Below are positions 14,837 through 24,045 of a stretch of DNA of 64,000 nucleotides, in pieces. The stretch comes from Roseivirga sp. UBA6052 (lineage in GTDB: Bacteria > Bacteroidota > Bacteroidia > Cytophagales > Cyclobacteriaceae). The first letter of the stretch is position 1. Each line of letters begins with the position of its first letter. The notes under the pieces were generated by a model that saw only the letters and a program-made list of their open reading frames with translations, was not told where the DNA came from and searched no databases. Made by a program: the position numbers and the translations under genes. The DNA lies in the NCBI GenBank assembly GCA_002427755.1, contig DIYO01000005.1:124001-188000 (forward strand), in the 5' to 3' direction.

Positions 14837-15523
14837 TTAACTGTTCTCAAACTTGTAACCTACCCCTTTAACAGTAGAAATATAACCGTCACCAATTTTC
14901 TCTCTTACCTTTCTGATATGCACATCAACAGTTCTTGCCAATACATATACATCGGTGCCCCAAATATTCTGTAAGAGCTCATCTCTACTGAATACCTTAT
15001 TTGGGTTCTGAGCTAAAAAATAAAGCAATTCAAATTCCTTTTTAGGTAGATTAAACTGCTCCCCTTTTGATGTAACCGTAAAACTCGATCTATCTATAAC
15101 CAGCTCACCAGATACAATTTGAGGCTTTTTCTTTTGCTTACTCTCTTTTCTAAATAGAGCACTGATTCTGCTCATTAATGCCCTTGGTTTGATAGGCTTG
15201 GTGATGTAATCATCCGCACCAGCCTCAAAAGCTGCCACTTCGGAATACTCTTCTGCCCTAGCCGTTAAGAAAGTAATATGTGTATCTGACATTTCAGGAA
15301 TCTCACGTATCTGACGACAAGTTTCGACTCCGTCTTGTTGAGGCATCATAATATCCAACAGAATTAGATCAGGATTGAATTTTTTGGCTTGATGAACCCC
15401 TTTAATTCCATCATCTGCAGTTTCTACGTCATAACCTTCTTTCTTGAGGTTATATTTTAATAGTTCCAGAATATCCGGATCATCATCTACTACGAGTACC
15501 TTATGATTTTGCTTGCTGGCCAT
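14837..15523 (-). CDS. OmpR/PhoB-family response regulator
   Basis: 228 residues. The receiver domain has the acidic pocket VVDDDPD (13-15), phospho-acceptor Asp57 (LILLDIMMPQQDG), Thr in FLTARAEE and Lys in YITKPIKP. The C-terminal winged helix (FNLPKKEFELLYFLAQNPNKVFSRDELLQNIWG...RTVDVHIRKVREKIG...VKGVGYKF) is the OmpR/PhoB DNA-binding domain. It is first in an operon with the kinase and the RluA-type gene. It lies 53 bases after the DUF3108 gene, so it may or may not share that transcript. Confidence 0.93.
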   Translation of the reverse strand: MASKQNHKVLVVDDDPDILELLKYNLKKEGYDVETADDGIKGVHQAKKFNPDLILLDIMMPQQDGVETCRQIREIPEMSDTHITFLTARAEEYSEVAAFEAGADDYITKPIKPRALMSRISALFRKESKQKKKPQIVSGELVIDRSSFTVTSKGEQFNLPKKEFELLYFLAQNPNKVFSRDELLQNIWGTDVYVLARTVDVHIRKVREKIGDGYISTVKGVGYKFENS

Positions 15524-15576
15524 ATCGATTTGTTAGGTAAACAAATATATGATTTCAATTGAAGCTGTCAATGATT

Positions 15577-16404
15577 TTACTTGGGTACAATTGCCATTGG
15601 ATGAAGTAAATTTTCAGCCTTTTTAAGCTCCACTCTTAAATACCCAACATATATCTTGGCTTGAAACTTTAATGGCAATTTATTCAAGTCATCTGAGATC
15701 CAGACTTTCAGCGTATTATCTTCTTCAAAAAGGCTGTCCTTCTTAATGATTGGAACCAAAACGATAGACTTAACTCTCCCAAATTTGGTCTTGAGCACTT
15801 CACGAGCTGCAATCTTTATTCTAAATGGGCGATACTTGTTGTCATACCATGCTGGCACGCTCACTATATCTCCAATCTTCAATTTATCAAAGTCTATCGA
15901 ACGCATATAGTAATAGCTCGAAACCATATCTTGAGCGTTGTTAGGAATCGAATAATAATCCGTTTTCTCAAGCGCTCGAGTCTCCTTATGCAGTCTCTCA
16001 ACCTTTACAGAATCTTTGTCGTGATCGAAATAGAGTATCTCGTTTTTCCTAAACCTCCCCTCCTTAAGGTATCTATAGAATTGCTGGGGTATTAATTGGG
16101 CTGTGTCATAATAGCTTCCCCAATTATCTCTTACTGATGAGATAAGATCAAATATGCCTGAGGTACGGGCAAAAACATCCATCTTATAAGTAGGCTGATC
16201 ATTGATTTGATAGATTACATCGCTTACTCCTAATTCCACTTCTGCAGCCTTAATAAAGCCAACAGTTGCTTTCATTTCTAGCTTCTCGCCAGGCTTAAAA
16301 GGCATTTGTCTAGCCAACTCGTGTTGAGTAACATTAAGACTGTCTTCCTGACCATATGCAGGAATTAGAATTACAGATAGTATGAATGCGATGATAATTC
16401 TCAT
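15577..16404 (-). CDS. DUF3108 domain periplasmic protein
   Basis: 275 residues from the ATG at 16404. I prefer this start to the ATG at 16437 because it gives a proper signal peptide (MRIIIAFILSVILIPAYG); the longer form would put MTFVCTSGKNS in front of it. The mature part has the DUF3108 pattern FKPGEKLEMKATVGFIKAAEVELGV...VFARTSGIFDLISSVRDNWGSYYD and KVWISDDLNKLPLKFQAKIYVGYLRVEL. The family is of unknown function, predicted to be a periplasmic beta-barrel-like domain. It follows the PF10023 gene closely. Confidence 0.8.
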   Translation of the reverse strand: MRIIIAFILSVILIPAYGQEDSLNVTQHELARQMPFKPGEKLEMKATVGFIKAAEVELGVSDVIYQINDQPTYKMDVFARTSGIFDLISSVRDNWGSYYDTAQLIPQQFYRYLKEGRFRKNEILYFDHDKDSVKVERLHKETRALEKTDYYSIPNNAQDMVSSYYYMRSIDFDKLKIGDIVSVPAWYDNKYRPFRIKIAAREVLKTKFGRVKSIVLVPIIKKDSLFEEDNTLKVWISDDLNKLPLKFQAKIYVGYLRVELKKAENLLHPMAIVPK

Positions 16405-16442
16405 GCTGTTCTTTCCACTGGTACAGACAAAGGTCATACCAA

Positions 16443-17480
16443 TTAGATAGAAGGATATTTAGATTTTAGATATTCCATGTAGGCTTTCAAGTCTCCGTTG
16501 AATCGGGTATCGAGCTCTTCTTTTAAAATGTCTTGCTGTGAATTATATCTCAAAAACGACATAAAATAAGTATTGTTAGGTCTGTTCTTTGCAAATACTT
16601 GCTTATATCTGTCAGACTCAAAACTAACAGTATCATAGTTAGCAATGATATCATCTATCATCAGTTCCTTAAGCGCCTTCTTTTCTGAATACGTTTCATC
16701 GGTAAATTCCCCATATAACTTCTCTAAACTTTTTGCTGCTACTAAGACATAAGACTTAAATCTTTCTTCATCCGCCATTTGAGCTTTATACGCTTTAACC
16801 TCCTCAGCCGCCTCTCCATATTTATCTTCCAAAAAGAGTATTGCACCCGCATCGCCAATGAACGTGGCAAGGTTCTCATTAAATGTAACAGAGTCTTTTA
16901 CGAAGAGTGTACCATGTGTCAGTTCATGAATGATAAGACTAGCTAAATCACCTTCAGACCTATTAAGCATATTAGATAATACCGGATCTTGAAACCAGCC
17001 TAATGTTGACCAACCTCCTGCCGTCCTCAAGCCCACATCTAAACTATCGGGTAATGCTTTAATTCTCCAATACTCTTCTACCGCCTTTTCTCTGACAAAG
17101 TATCCTTTGTATGGAAATGCTCCCAAGACTGGAAACTTCCAAGTCTTGGCTCGAAATTCAAAAGGCTGACAAGCCGTAACTACATACATAGAGGGTTTTC
17201 CCTCTTGATCGAAAATCTTAGAATAGTTCTTTGAATAATTAATACCGAGTTCTTCGAAAGCATAAGCTTTGGCCTCTAGTATGGTCTCTACCTTAAATTT
17301 CTGCTCTTCTGTAGTCTCTGGTAAGTCTAGAAATTCTTCTAAAGGAATGGCTTCATTGACCACTTTCAATTGACCTTTCAACTGAATCCATCCATAGCCA
17401 ACCAATTCTCTCTGCCAAACAGCACCTGCGACTAAAAGAACCACTAAACCTAGACCAATATATTTGAGTATTTTTTTCAA
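16443..17480 (-). CDS. Putative membrane-anchored aminopeptidase, PF10023 family
   Basis: 345 residues with an N-terminal membrane helix (ILKYIGLGLVVLLVAGAVW). LIIHELTHGTLFVKDSVTFNENLATFIGDAGA carries HExxH with a downstream Glu in NENLATF, a gluzincin-like zinc site. The region VGLRTAGGWSTLGWFQDPVLSNML is the PF10023 (formerly DUF2265) signature. The rest of the protein would lie in the periplasm. The peptide substrate is unknown. The DUF3108 gene follows and may be co-transcribed. Confidence 0.8.
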   Translation of the reverse strand: MKKILKYIGLGLVVLLVAGAVWQRELVGYGWIQLKGQLKVVNEAIPLEEFLDLPETTEEQKFKVETILEAKAYAFEELGINYSKNYSKIFDQEGKPSMYVVTACQPFEFRAKTWKFPVLGAFPYKGYFVREKAVEEYWRIKALPDSLDVGLRTAGGWSTLGWFQDPVLSNMLNRSEGDLASLIIHELTHGTLFVKDSVTFNENLATFIGDAGAILFLEDKYGEAAEEVKAYKAQMADEERFKSYVLVAAKSLEKLYGEFTDETYSEKKALKELMIDDIIANYDTVSFESDRYKQVFAKNRPNNTYFMSFLRYNSQQDILKEELDTRFNGDLKAYMEYLKSKYPSI

Positions 17481-17513
17481 ATCCTTTGATTAAAAATTAG
17501 CTTTGATGTCTGG

Positions 17514-17544
17514 TTGTGAATTGGTGGGTTTCCCCCTATCTTCA
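17514..17544 (+). promoter_or_regulatory. Probable recA promoter
   Basis: TTG (17514-17516) and TATCTTCA (17537-17544) are separated by 20 bases, the same spacing as in the rplM promoter. The -7 box deviates from TAnnTTTG in its last two bases. I see no obvious SOS operator palindrome near it. Confidence 0.5.
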
Positions 17545-17576
17545 CACACTATTCAAAATCCAATTACCCCATAAAT

Positions 17577-18593
17577 ATGAGCGAGAATACTGAAAAATTA
17601 AAAGCCCTTCAACTAACAATAGATAAACTTGAAAAAACCTATGGAAAAGGTGCTGTAATGAAGCTAAGTGATGAGAAGGTTGTGGATTTACCTTCAATCC
17701 CTACAGGCTCATTAGGTTTAGATATTGCATTAGGAATTGGAGGCATTCCAAGAGGTAGAATTATTGAGATCTACGGTCCCGAGTCCTCGGGAAAAACAAC
17801 CTTAACCATGCACTGCATTGCCGAAGCTCAGAAAAAAGGTGGCTTGGCAGCATTCATAGATGCAGAACATGCTTTTGATAAAGGCTATGCCGAAAAACTA
17901 GGTATTGACACTGAGAATCTATTAATCTCTCAACCAGATAGTGGTGAGCAAGCGCTTGAAATTGCTGAGCACCTAATTCGTTCTGGCGCTCTTGACATTA
18001 TAGTAATTGACTCCGTTGCCGCACTTGTACCAAAAGGAGAGCTAGAAGGGGAAATGGGTGATAGTAAAATGGGACTTCAAGCGAGACTAATGTCGCAAGC
18101 ACTTAGAAAGTTGACCGGTACTATTAACAAGACCGGTTGCGCCTGTATTTTCATTAACCAATTGAGAGAAAAAATTGGAGTAATGTTCGGTAATCCTGAA
18201 ACAACAACTGGGGGTAATGCGCTTAAATTCTATTCTTCTGTAAGACTAGATATCAGAAGGATAGGCCAGATTAAAGAAAGTGCAGATAACGTAATGGGTA
18301 ACCGTACGAGAGTTAAAGTAGTAAAGAACAAAGTGGCACCTCCATTTAAAGTGGTTGAATTCGATATTATGTATGGCCAAGGTATCTCCAAGTCAGGAGA
18401 AATCTTAGACATAGGTGTTGAACTGGGCGTTGTGAAAAAAGCAGGATCTTGGTTCTCTTATAATAATGAGAAACTAGGTCAAGGAAGAGATTCAGTTAAA
18501 GGCTTAATTGAAGACAATCCTGAGTTAGCTGAAGAACTCGAAACACAAATCAAGGCCATTATTAATGGCGAAGTGGAAGAAGCAGCTGAATAA
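17577..18593 (+). CDS. recA: Recombinase RecA
   Basis: 338 residues, typical length. The Walker A motif is GPESSGKTT (67-75); IIVIDSVAALVPKGE is Walker B; INQLREKIGVMFGNPETTTGGNALKFYSS is the L2 loop region; the C-terminus is acidic. It forms filaments on single-stranded DNA, drives homologous pairing and activates repressor cleavage. It is monocistronic, with its own terminator at 18615-18650. The cysteine pair GCACIF is normal for the lineage. Confidence 0.98.
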   Translation: MSENTEKLKALQLTIDKLEKTYGKGAVMKLSDEKVVDLPSIPTGSLGLDIALGIGGIPRGRIIEIYGPESSGKTTLTMHCIAEAQKKGGLAAFIDAEHAFDKGYAEKLGIDTENLLISQPDSGEQALEIAEHLIRSGALDIIVIDSVAALVPKGELEGEMGDSKMGLQARLMSQALRKLTGTINKTGCACIFINQLREKIGVMFGNPETTTGGNALKFYSSVRLDIRRIGQIKESADNVMGNRTRVKVVKNKVAPPFKVVEFDIMYGQGISKSGEILDIGVELGVVKKAGSWFSYNNEKLGQGRDSVKGLIEDNPELAEELETQIKAIINGEVEEAAE

Positions 18594-18614
18594 GAATTAG
18601 ACTGTATTGAATAG

Positions 18615-18650
18615 AAAAGCCCGTTTTGAATTATCGAAACGGGCTTTTTA
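18615..18650. terminator. Terminator of recA, shared with the convergent permease gene
   Basis: AAAAGCCCGTTT/AAACGGGCTTTT make a 12-bp stem with a 10-base loop. A/T tracts on both sides suit both directions. Confidence 0.88.
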
Positions 18651-18670
18651 TTTCCTTTCTATTGGAGGAC

Positions 18671-19933
18671 TTAGCCAGCCCTCATAGCATCTACAGGATC
18701 TAATCTTGCCGCCTTAGCCGAAGGTATAATTCCTGATGCCACACCAATTACGCTAGAGACAACAACGCCTAATAATATATTCTTAGCCGACATACTTACT
18801 TCTAGCGTACCAAAAGGAATAAATGTTCCGAGATAGACAATCAATATGCCTGCCCCTCCTCCTAGTAAACAAAGGAAAATTGCTTCAAATAAGAATTGGA
18901 AAAGGATGAAGTAATTCTTAGCTCCAAGAGACTTCTGTATACCAATAAGCTTGGTTCTTTCTTGAACTGAAACGAACATGATGTTCATAATTCCGAAGCC
19001 TCCCACAAGGATGGCAAATCCACCAATTACCCAGCCTGCAATCCCTAGAACATCGAATATTCCACCTAAAGCATCTACCAATGCCTCAGGTCTGTTCAAC
19101 GCAAAGTCAGATTCTTCTTTCGGACGAAGTCCTCTAATCTTTCTGAGTGTTCCCTCCATTTCGTTCTGAAGTTCCACTAATCCTATGTCGTCCTCGTACC
19201 CTTTAACTGCTAAGGATGGATTAATACCGAAGACTCTACCAATATTATACATCTTGGTAAACATCTTATAAGGCAAGAAAATACGATCATCAGTACTTGG
19301 CGTACCAATAAAGCTTTCACCCTCTTTAGACATTACACCGATAATACGCAGTTTAAAGCCTCTGACTTTAACATCTTTACCTAATGCATCTCCGTTAGGA
19401 AAAAGTGATTTAGCTACTTCGTGGCCGATGATAGCCACGGTCCTTCCTCCTTCTATTTCTTGTTGAGTAAAGTATCTTCCGTTCTCTACATCAATCTCAT
19501 AAACATCTTTATAGTCATAGGTTACACCCCATATATCTGTGTTATTGTAACTACTACTTCCTTTTTTAACTGTGGTATTGGCTCGACCCACAATGGTTAC
19601 AGCGGCAGCATTTTTCAGATTAGCTTCTAAATATTCAAATTCAGAGTAGCGATTATTAGGTCTTCTAAAGTACTTCCACCATGGGTAATCAGGATCAGGC
19701 CCATCGCCAAAAGGAAACTTATCAACCGTTACCACATCGCTTCCTAAGAAATTTAGACCTTCTTTGATATTTCTTTCTAGAGAATCTACAAACGTAAATA
19801 CAGTAATAATCAAGAAGATGCCGATGGTTACTCCTAAAAGAGAGAGTGTTGTTCTGAGTAGATTGGTCGTTAATACCTGAACGGCAAAGCGAATACTTTC
19901 TACTACTAATTTGAGGAAGATACCAAACTTCAT
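18671..19933 (-). CDS. MacB/FtsX-type ABC transporter permease
   Basis: 420 residues. The first membrane helix (residues about 25-48, LLRTTLSLLGVTIGIFLIITVFTFVDSL) is followed by a large periplasmic MacB-type core domain, then an FtsX domain of three helices, with IMNIMFVSVQERTKLIGIQKSLGAKNYFILFQFLFEAIFLCLLGG as its key signature. The C-terminus SAKAARLDPVDAMR is typical. Members export lipoproteins, peptides or drugs, or transmit mechanical signals. There is no adjacent ATPase or membrane fusion gene, so the partner is encoded elsewhere. Confidence 0.9.
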   Translation of the reverse strand: MKFGIFLKLVVESIRFAVQVLTTNLLRTTLSLLGVTIGIFLIITVFTFVDSLERNIKEGLNFLGSDVVTVDKFPFGDGPDPDYPWWKYFRRPNNRYSEFEYLEANLKNAAAVTIVGRANTTVKKGSSSYNNTDIWGVTYDYKDVYEIDVENGRYFTQQEIEGGRTVAIIGHEVAKSLFPNGDALGKDVKVRGFKLRIIGVMSKEGESFIGTPSTDDRIFLPYKMFTKMYNIGRVFGINPSLAVKGYEDDIGLVELQNEMEGTLRKIRGLRPKEESDFALNRPEALVDALGGIFDVLGIAGWVIGGFAILVGGFGIMNIMFVSVQERTKLIGIQKSLGAKNYFILFQFLFEAIFLCLLGGGAGILIVYLGTFIPFGTLEVSMSAKNILLGVVVSSVIGVASGIIPSAKAARLDPVDAMRAG

Positions 19934-20125
19934 ATGCGGAAGACCTTAAGCTATGTTTTTAACGAACGTAAAGAATTAAAAAAAGTAAACAGCACCCAAC
20001 GGTATTTGGTTGAAAAATTGAATGTAACCGATAAAAGGGTTTTCAAAAGGTTAAACGGGAGAGCAAAAATAAGTTCTAAATCTAAGATGAATCCGCTATA
20101 CCTATGAGACTCAATGTTTTCTTTC

Positions 20126-20133
20126 TATCTTTG
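20126..20133 (+). promoter_or_regulatory. -7 element TATCTTTG before queA
   Basis: TATCTTTG is an exact TAnnTTTG and lies 41 bases before the queA ATG. A -33 TTG at the right spacing is not found, so strength is uncertain. Confidence 0.45.
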
Positions 20134-20174
20134 CCGACTATTTCGAAAAAAGAGACTAACAAGCGCTTTCGTAT

Positions 20175-21221
20175 ATGAAATTATCAGCTTTCAAATTTGA
20201 GCTTCCAGAAGACAGAATTGCCAAATACCCTTCAGAAAACAGAGACGAGTCTAGATTGATGGTCTTACACCGTGAAACCGGTGAAATTGAGCACAAAATC
20301 TTTAAAGACATCGTAGACTATTTTGATGAAGGTGATGTAATGGTAAATAACAACACCAAAGTTTTCCCTGCTAGATTATATGGTCAAAAAGAGAAAACCG
20401 GTGCTCAAATTGAGGTATTCCTTTTAAGAGAGCTAAATCAAGAAATGCACCTTTGGGATGTATTAGTAGATCCTGCAAGAAAGATACGTGTCGGTAACAA
20501 ACTTTACTTCGGTGAGGGTGAATTAGTTGCTGAGGTAATCGACAATACTACTTCAAGAGGTAGAACAATCCGTTTCTTGTTTGATGGTACTGACGAAGAA
20601 TTTTACAAGACTATTGATACATTAGGTGAAACCCCTCTTCCTAGAACCATTCCAAGAGAGACTGAACCAGAGGACAGAGAGCGTTTCCAAACTATTTATG
20701 CTGAGCATGTAGGTGCTGTTGCTGCTCCAGTAGCAGGACTACACTTTACCATGCAGGTATTAAAAAGACTGGAAATTAAAGGAATAGATGTTACCCCAAT
20801 CACACTACATATTGGATTAGGCACGTTCCGTCCTGTTGATGTGGAAGATTTAACGAAGCATAAAATGGATTCGGAAAATTATTTCATCAACCAGCCAACG
20901 GCAGATATTGTAAATAGAGCCTTGGATACCAAAAAGAGAGTTTGTTCTATTGGTACCACATCAATGAGAGCATTGGAATCTTCAGTGTCTGCTGGCGGTA
21001 GACTAAAGCCAAATGAAGCTTGGACAGATAAATTCATCTTCCCTGAATATGAATTTAAAATTTGTAATGCCATGGTTACTAACTTCCATATGCCTGAGTC
21101 TACGCTCTTAATGCAAGCAGCAGCATTCGGTGGTTACGACAACGTGATGAACGCTTACCAAATCGCTATTAAAGAGAAATATAGATTCTTTAGCTATGGT
21201 GATGCCATGCTAATCATCTGA
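20175..21221 (+). CDS. queA: S-adenosylmethionine:tRNA ribosyltransferase-isomerase
   Basis: 348 residues. KLSAFKFELPEDRIAKYPSENRDESRLMVLHR at the N-terminus, VMVNNNTKVFPARLYGQK, the block AAPVAGLHFTMQVLKRLEIKGIDVTPITLHIGLGTFRPV, and SIGTTSMRALES and NFHMPESTLLMQAAAFGG at the C-terminus identify QueA. It transfers the ribosyl of SAM to preQ1 in tRNA, making epoxyqueuosine in tRNAs with GUN anticodons, including tRNA-His (55579-55652). It is followed by its own terminator. Confidence 0.96.
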   Translation: MKLSAFKFELPEDRIAKYPSENRDESRLMVLHRETGEIEHKIFKDIVDYFDEGDVMVNNNTKVFPARLYGQKEKTGAQIEVFLLRELNQEMHLWDVLVDPARKIRVGNKLYFGEGELVAEVIDNTTSRGRTIRFLFDGTDEEFYKTIDTLGETPLPRTIPRETEPEDRERFQTIYAEHVGAVAAPVAGLHFTMQVLKRLEIKGIDVTPITLHIGLGTFRPVDVEDLTKHKMDSENYFINQPTADIVNRALDTKKRVCSIGTTSMRALESSVSAGGRLKPNEAWTDKFIFPEYEFKICNAMVTNFHMPESTLLMQAAAFGGYDNVMNAYQIAIKEKYRFFSYGDAMLII

Positions 21222-21240
21222 TGATTTATAAAACTCATTC

Positions 21241-21273
21241 AAAAGCCTCTTAAGAAATTAAGGGGCTTTTTTT
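21241..21273 (+). terminator. Terminator of queA
   Basis: AAAAGCCTCTTAA and TTAAGGGGCTTTT form an 11- to 13-bp stem with one T-G pair and a GAAA loop, followed by a T run. ispD starts 12 bases later. Confidence 0.82.
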
Positions 21274-21284
21274 AGCTTTACCAT

Positions 21285-21944
21285 ATGCAAAAGCATGCCG
21301 TTATCGTAGCTGGAGGTTCAGGGACTAGAATGCAGTCTTCATTACCTAAGCAATTTATTGAGGTCTTAGGACAACCTATTTTAATGCATACGCTAGAAGC
21401 ATTTGCTTTCGATAACATTCAGTTGATTCTGGTCTTACCGGCATCACAAATCGGGTTTTGGCATGAGCTCTGCCAAAAACATGCTTTTAATATTCCCCAT
21501 AAAGTTGTGGAAGGTGGGTCCGCCAGATTTCATTCAGTAAATAATGGCTTGAATGCTATTGATGGTGAAGGCCTCGTGGCTATCCATGACGGGGTACGCC
21601 CGCTTATCGCCAGAGACATTATTCAAATGGCTTTTTCAGTTGCTGAAGAAAAAGGTAACGCGATTGTGTCTGTTCCTTTGAAGGATTCAATCCGAGAATA
21701 CACAGCTCAACATAATAAGATGGTCGATCGCATGAATTATCGACTTGTACAGACGCCTCAGACCTTCCGTTTATCCTTAATTAAAAAGGCCTTCAAAACT
21801 GAATTTAATGATGGCTTTACCGATGATGCTTCCGTACTCGAAGCTATGGGAGAAGAGATTCACTTAATAGATGGAGACTACCGCAATATTAAAATCACTA
21901 CTCCCGAAGATTTAAAAGTGGCTGAAGCTTTCCTCCGAGACTAA
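21285..21944 (+). CDS. ispD: 2-C-methyl-D-erythritol 4-phosphate cytidylyltransferase
   Basis: 219 residues. AGGSGTRMQSSLPKQFIEVLGQPILMHTLEAF is the CTP-binding loop; VAIHDGVRPLIARDII and LVQTPQTFRLSLIKKAF, with DDASVLEAMG and YRNIKITTPEDLKVAEAFL, complete the IspD set. It makes CDP-ME in the non-mevalonate isoprenoid pathway. The start codon lies 12 bases after the queA terminator, so its promoter must overlap that terminator or it depends on read-through. Confidence 0.95.
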   Translation: MQKHAVIVAGGSGTRMQSSLPKQFIEVLGQPILMHTLEAFAFDNIQLILVLPASQIGFWHELCQKHAFNIPHKVVEGGSARFHSVNNGLNAIDGEGLVAIHDGVRPLIARDIIQMAFSVAEEKGNAIVSVPLKDSIREYTAQHNKMVDRMNYRLVQTPQTFRLSLIKKAFKTEFNDGFTDDASVLEAMGEEIHLIDGDYRNIKITTPEDLKVAEAFLRD

Positions 21945-21998
21945 TTCCGACTTGAATTAAATAAGATTTTACCTATCTTATTGATCCAATTTTTTGGA

Positions 21999-22784
21999 AT
22001 GAAACGTACATTTTTCCTCTCAACCTTAACCTTATTGTGCATCAGCATTTTAGGTGCTTGCACAGCTAAAAATGATTCATCAAAAGAATGGATCGATCTT
22101 TTCAATGGAGAAAATCTTGATGGATGGACCCCTAAGATCTCCGGATATAAATATGGTGAGAATTATGGCAATACTTTTAGAGTAGAAGACGGTCTGTTGA
22201 CGGTTGCCTATGATAAATATTACCGTTTCGACAACAGATTTGGGCACTTGTTTTATGAACAACCCTTCGACAATTATCACTTAAAAATTGAATACCGCTT
22301 TATTGGGGAACAAGTTGAAGGTGGACCGCTCTGGGCATTAAGAAACAGTGGTGTAATGATTCATTCTCAAGACCCAAAGACCATGCTAGAAGCGCAAGAT
22401 TTTCCGATTGCTCTTGAAGCTCAATTTTTGGGTGGCTTAGGTGAAGGACCAAGACCTACAGGAAATTTATGTACCCCTGGAACCCACGTGAACATTAATG
22501 GTGAATTGGTGGAAACACATTGTATTAATGCAGCAGCTAAAACATATGATGGTGATGAATGGGTAACCATTGAGATTATCTCGAAAGATGGCGTAATCTC
22601 TCACATCCTAGAAGGAGAAACTGTAATCCAATACACTCAACCTGTAATTGGTGGAGGTATAGTAAACAACTTCGATCCGGAAGTAAAGCAAGATGGCAAA
22701 GCATTAAAAGGTGGCTATATAGCGCTACAAAGTGAGAGCCATCCGGTTCAGTTCAGATCGGTGCAGATTAAAGAATTAGACTAA
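21999..22784 (+). CDS. DUF1080 (3-keto-disaccharide hydrolase family) lipoprotein
   Basis: 261 residues from the ATG at 21999; a TTG upstream at 21981 in the same frame would give a weaker signal. The start is a lipoprotein signal (MKRTFFLSTLTLLCISILGACTAK, lipobox LGAC). The mature domain has WIDLFNGENLDGWTPK, FDNYHLKIEYRFIG, GPLWALRNSGVMIHSQD and GGYIALQSESHPVQFRSVQIKEL, the concanavalin-like DUF1080 pattern. PF06439 members cleave 3-keto-glycosides, so this is probably a periplasmic 3-keto-glycoside hydrolase or lyase. It opens a five-gene cluster that continues without a gap over 26 bases. Confidence 0.85.
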   Translation: MKRTFFLSTLTLLCISILGACTAKNDSSKEWIDLFNGENLDGWTPKISGYKYGENYGNTFRVEDGLLTVAYDKYYRFDNRFGHLFYEQPFDNYHLKIEYRFIGEQVEGGPLWALRNSGVMIHSQDPKTMLEAQDFPIALEAQFLGGLGEGPRPTGNLCTPGTHVNINGELVETHCINAAAKTYDGDEWVTIEIISKDGVISHILEGETVIQYTQPVIGGGIVNNFDPEVKQDGKALKGGYIALQSESHPVQFRSVQIKELD

Positions 22785-22809
22785 ATTTTTAACGACTAAT
22801 AATAAATAG

Positions 22810-24045
22810 ATGAGTTCGAATACTGGAATTACCGCACGGCTGAGTGTTATGATGTTCCTCCAGTTCTTTATTTGGGGTGGCTGGTTCGTTACACTTGGTA
22901 CGTATATGGGAGAAAACCTTAGTGCTTCTGGAGGCCAAATCGCGCAAGCCTTTTCAACCCAGTCTTGGGGAGCCATAATCGCCCCATTCATCATTGGGTT
23001 AATAGCAGACAGGTTCTTCAATGCAGAAAGAATTCTTGGAGTCTTACATCTTGCAGGTGCCGTGTTAATGTACTTAATGGCCAATGCTGAAGACTTTTCG
23101 GCATTCTATCCATATGTATTAGGCTACATGATTCTCTATATGCCTACGCTAGCCTTGGTAAATTCTGTTGCTTTTAGAACCATGGATGACCCTTCCAAAG
23201 ACTTTGCTAGAATTAGAGTTTGGGGAACCGTGGGCTGGATTATTGCAGGTTTGGTTATCAGTTATGTTTTTTCATGGGATTCTCAAGAAGCTATAGGACA
23301 AGGCATGCTGAAAAACACATTCATCATGACGGCAATTGCAGCTGGTGCTTTAGGTCTTTTCAGCTTTACACTTCCTAAAACCCCACCAGTAGCTAACAAA
23401 GATGAAAAAGCAAGCATTAGCGATATACTTGGTCTAGATGCTCTGAAACTCTTAACTGACAAAAACTTTGCAGTATTCTTCTTCTCATCAGTACTTATCT
23501 GTATTCCTTTGGCATTCTATTATCAAAATGCTAATCCTTTCTTAACTGAAATTGGGGTAGCAAACGCTACCGGTAAAATGACGATCGGACAGATTTCGGA
23601 AGTTGTATTCATGTTGCTGCTACCTATCTTCCTTAAAAGGTACGGCATCAAAAAGACCTTACTTTTTGGTATGCTAGCTTGGGCATTGAGATACTTACTA
23701 TTTGCCTACGGAAATGCTGATGGCATGGTATTCATGCTTCTATTAGGAATTGCTTTGCACGGTATCTGTTACGACTTCTTCTTTGTTTCAGGTCAGATAT
23801 ATACAGACTCAAAAGCTGGTGAAAAATATAAAAGCTCTGCTCAAGGTTTAATTACCCTAGCTACTTATGGTGTGGGTATGTTAATTGGATTCTGGGCAGC
23901 AGGACAAATCTTTGAATACTACGAAACGGCTAACGGTCACGATTGGCAAAACATATGGATCCTTCCCGCAGGATTCTCAGTATTGGTGTTTATCATTTTT
24001 GCAGTAGCGTTCAAGAACGAAAAAGTTGAATACGAAGACTCATGA
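22810..24045 (+). CDS. MFS transporter, nucleoside:H+ symporter family
   Basis: 411 residues with about 12 hydrophobic helices. The start (ARLSVMMFLQFFIWGGWFVTLGTYM) and the segment APFIIGLIADRFFNAERILGVLHLAGAVLMYL are of the nucleoside/H+ symporter (NupG-like) branch, as are FFFVSGQIYTDSKAGEKYKSSAQGLITLATYGVGMLIG. In Bacteroidota this branch is often placed in sugar-acid, inositol or keto-sugar gene sets, so the substrate here is more likely a released 3-keto sugar than a nucleoside (inference). Its stop overlaps the next start by four bases (ATGA). Confidence 0.85.
   Translation: MSSNTGITARLSVMMFLQFFIWGGWFVTLGTYMGENLSASGGQIAQAFSTQSWGAIIAPFIIGLIADRFFNAERILGVLHLAGAVLMYLMANAEDFSAFYPYVLGYMILYMPTLALVNSVAFRTMDDPSKDFARIRVWGTVGWIIAGLVISYVFSWDSQEAIGQGMLKNTFIMTAIAAGALGLFSFTLPKTPPVANKDEKASISDILGLDALKLLTDKNFAVFFFSSVLICIPLAFYYQNANPFLTEIGVANATGKMTIGQISEVVFMLLLPIFLKRYGIKKTLLFGMLAWALRYLLFAYGNADGMVFMLLLGIALHGICYDFFFVSGQIYTDSKAGEKYKSSAQGLITLATYGVGMLIGFWAAGQIFEYYETANGHDWQNIWILPAGFSVLVFIIFAVAFKNEKVEYEDS

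Noticed and set aside
13751..15523. Phosphate regulon
   Set aside because: The pair looks PhoR/PhoB-like, but no pst, phoU or phosphatase gene is in the window and the kinase has almost no periplasmic sensor.
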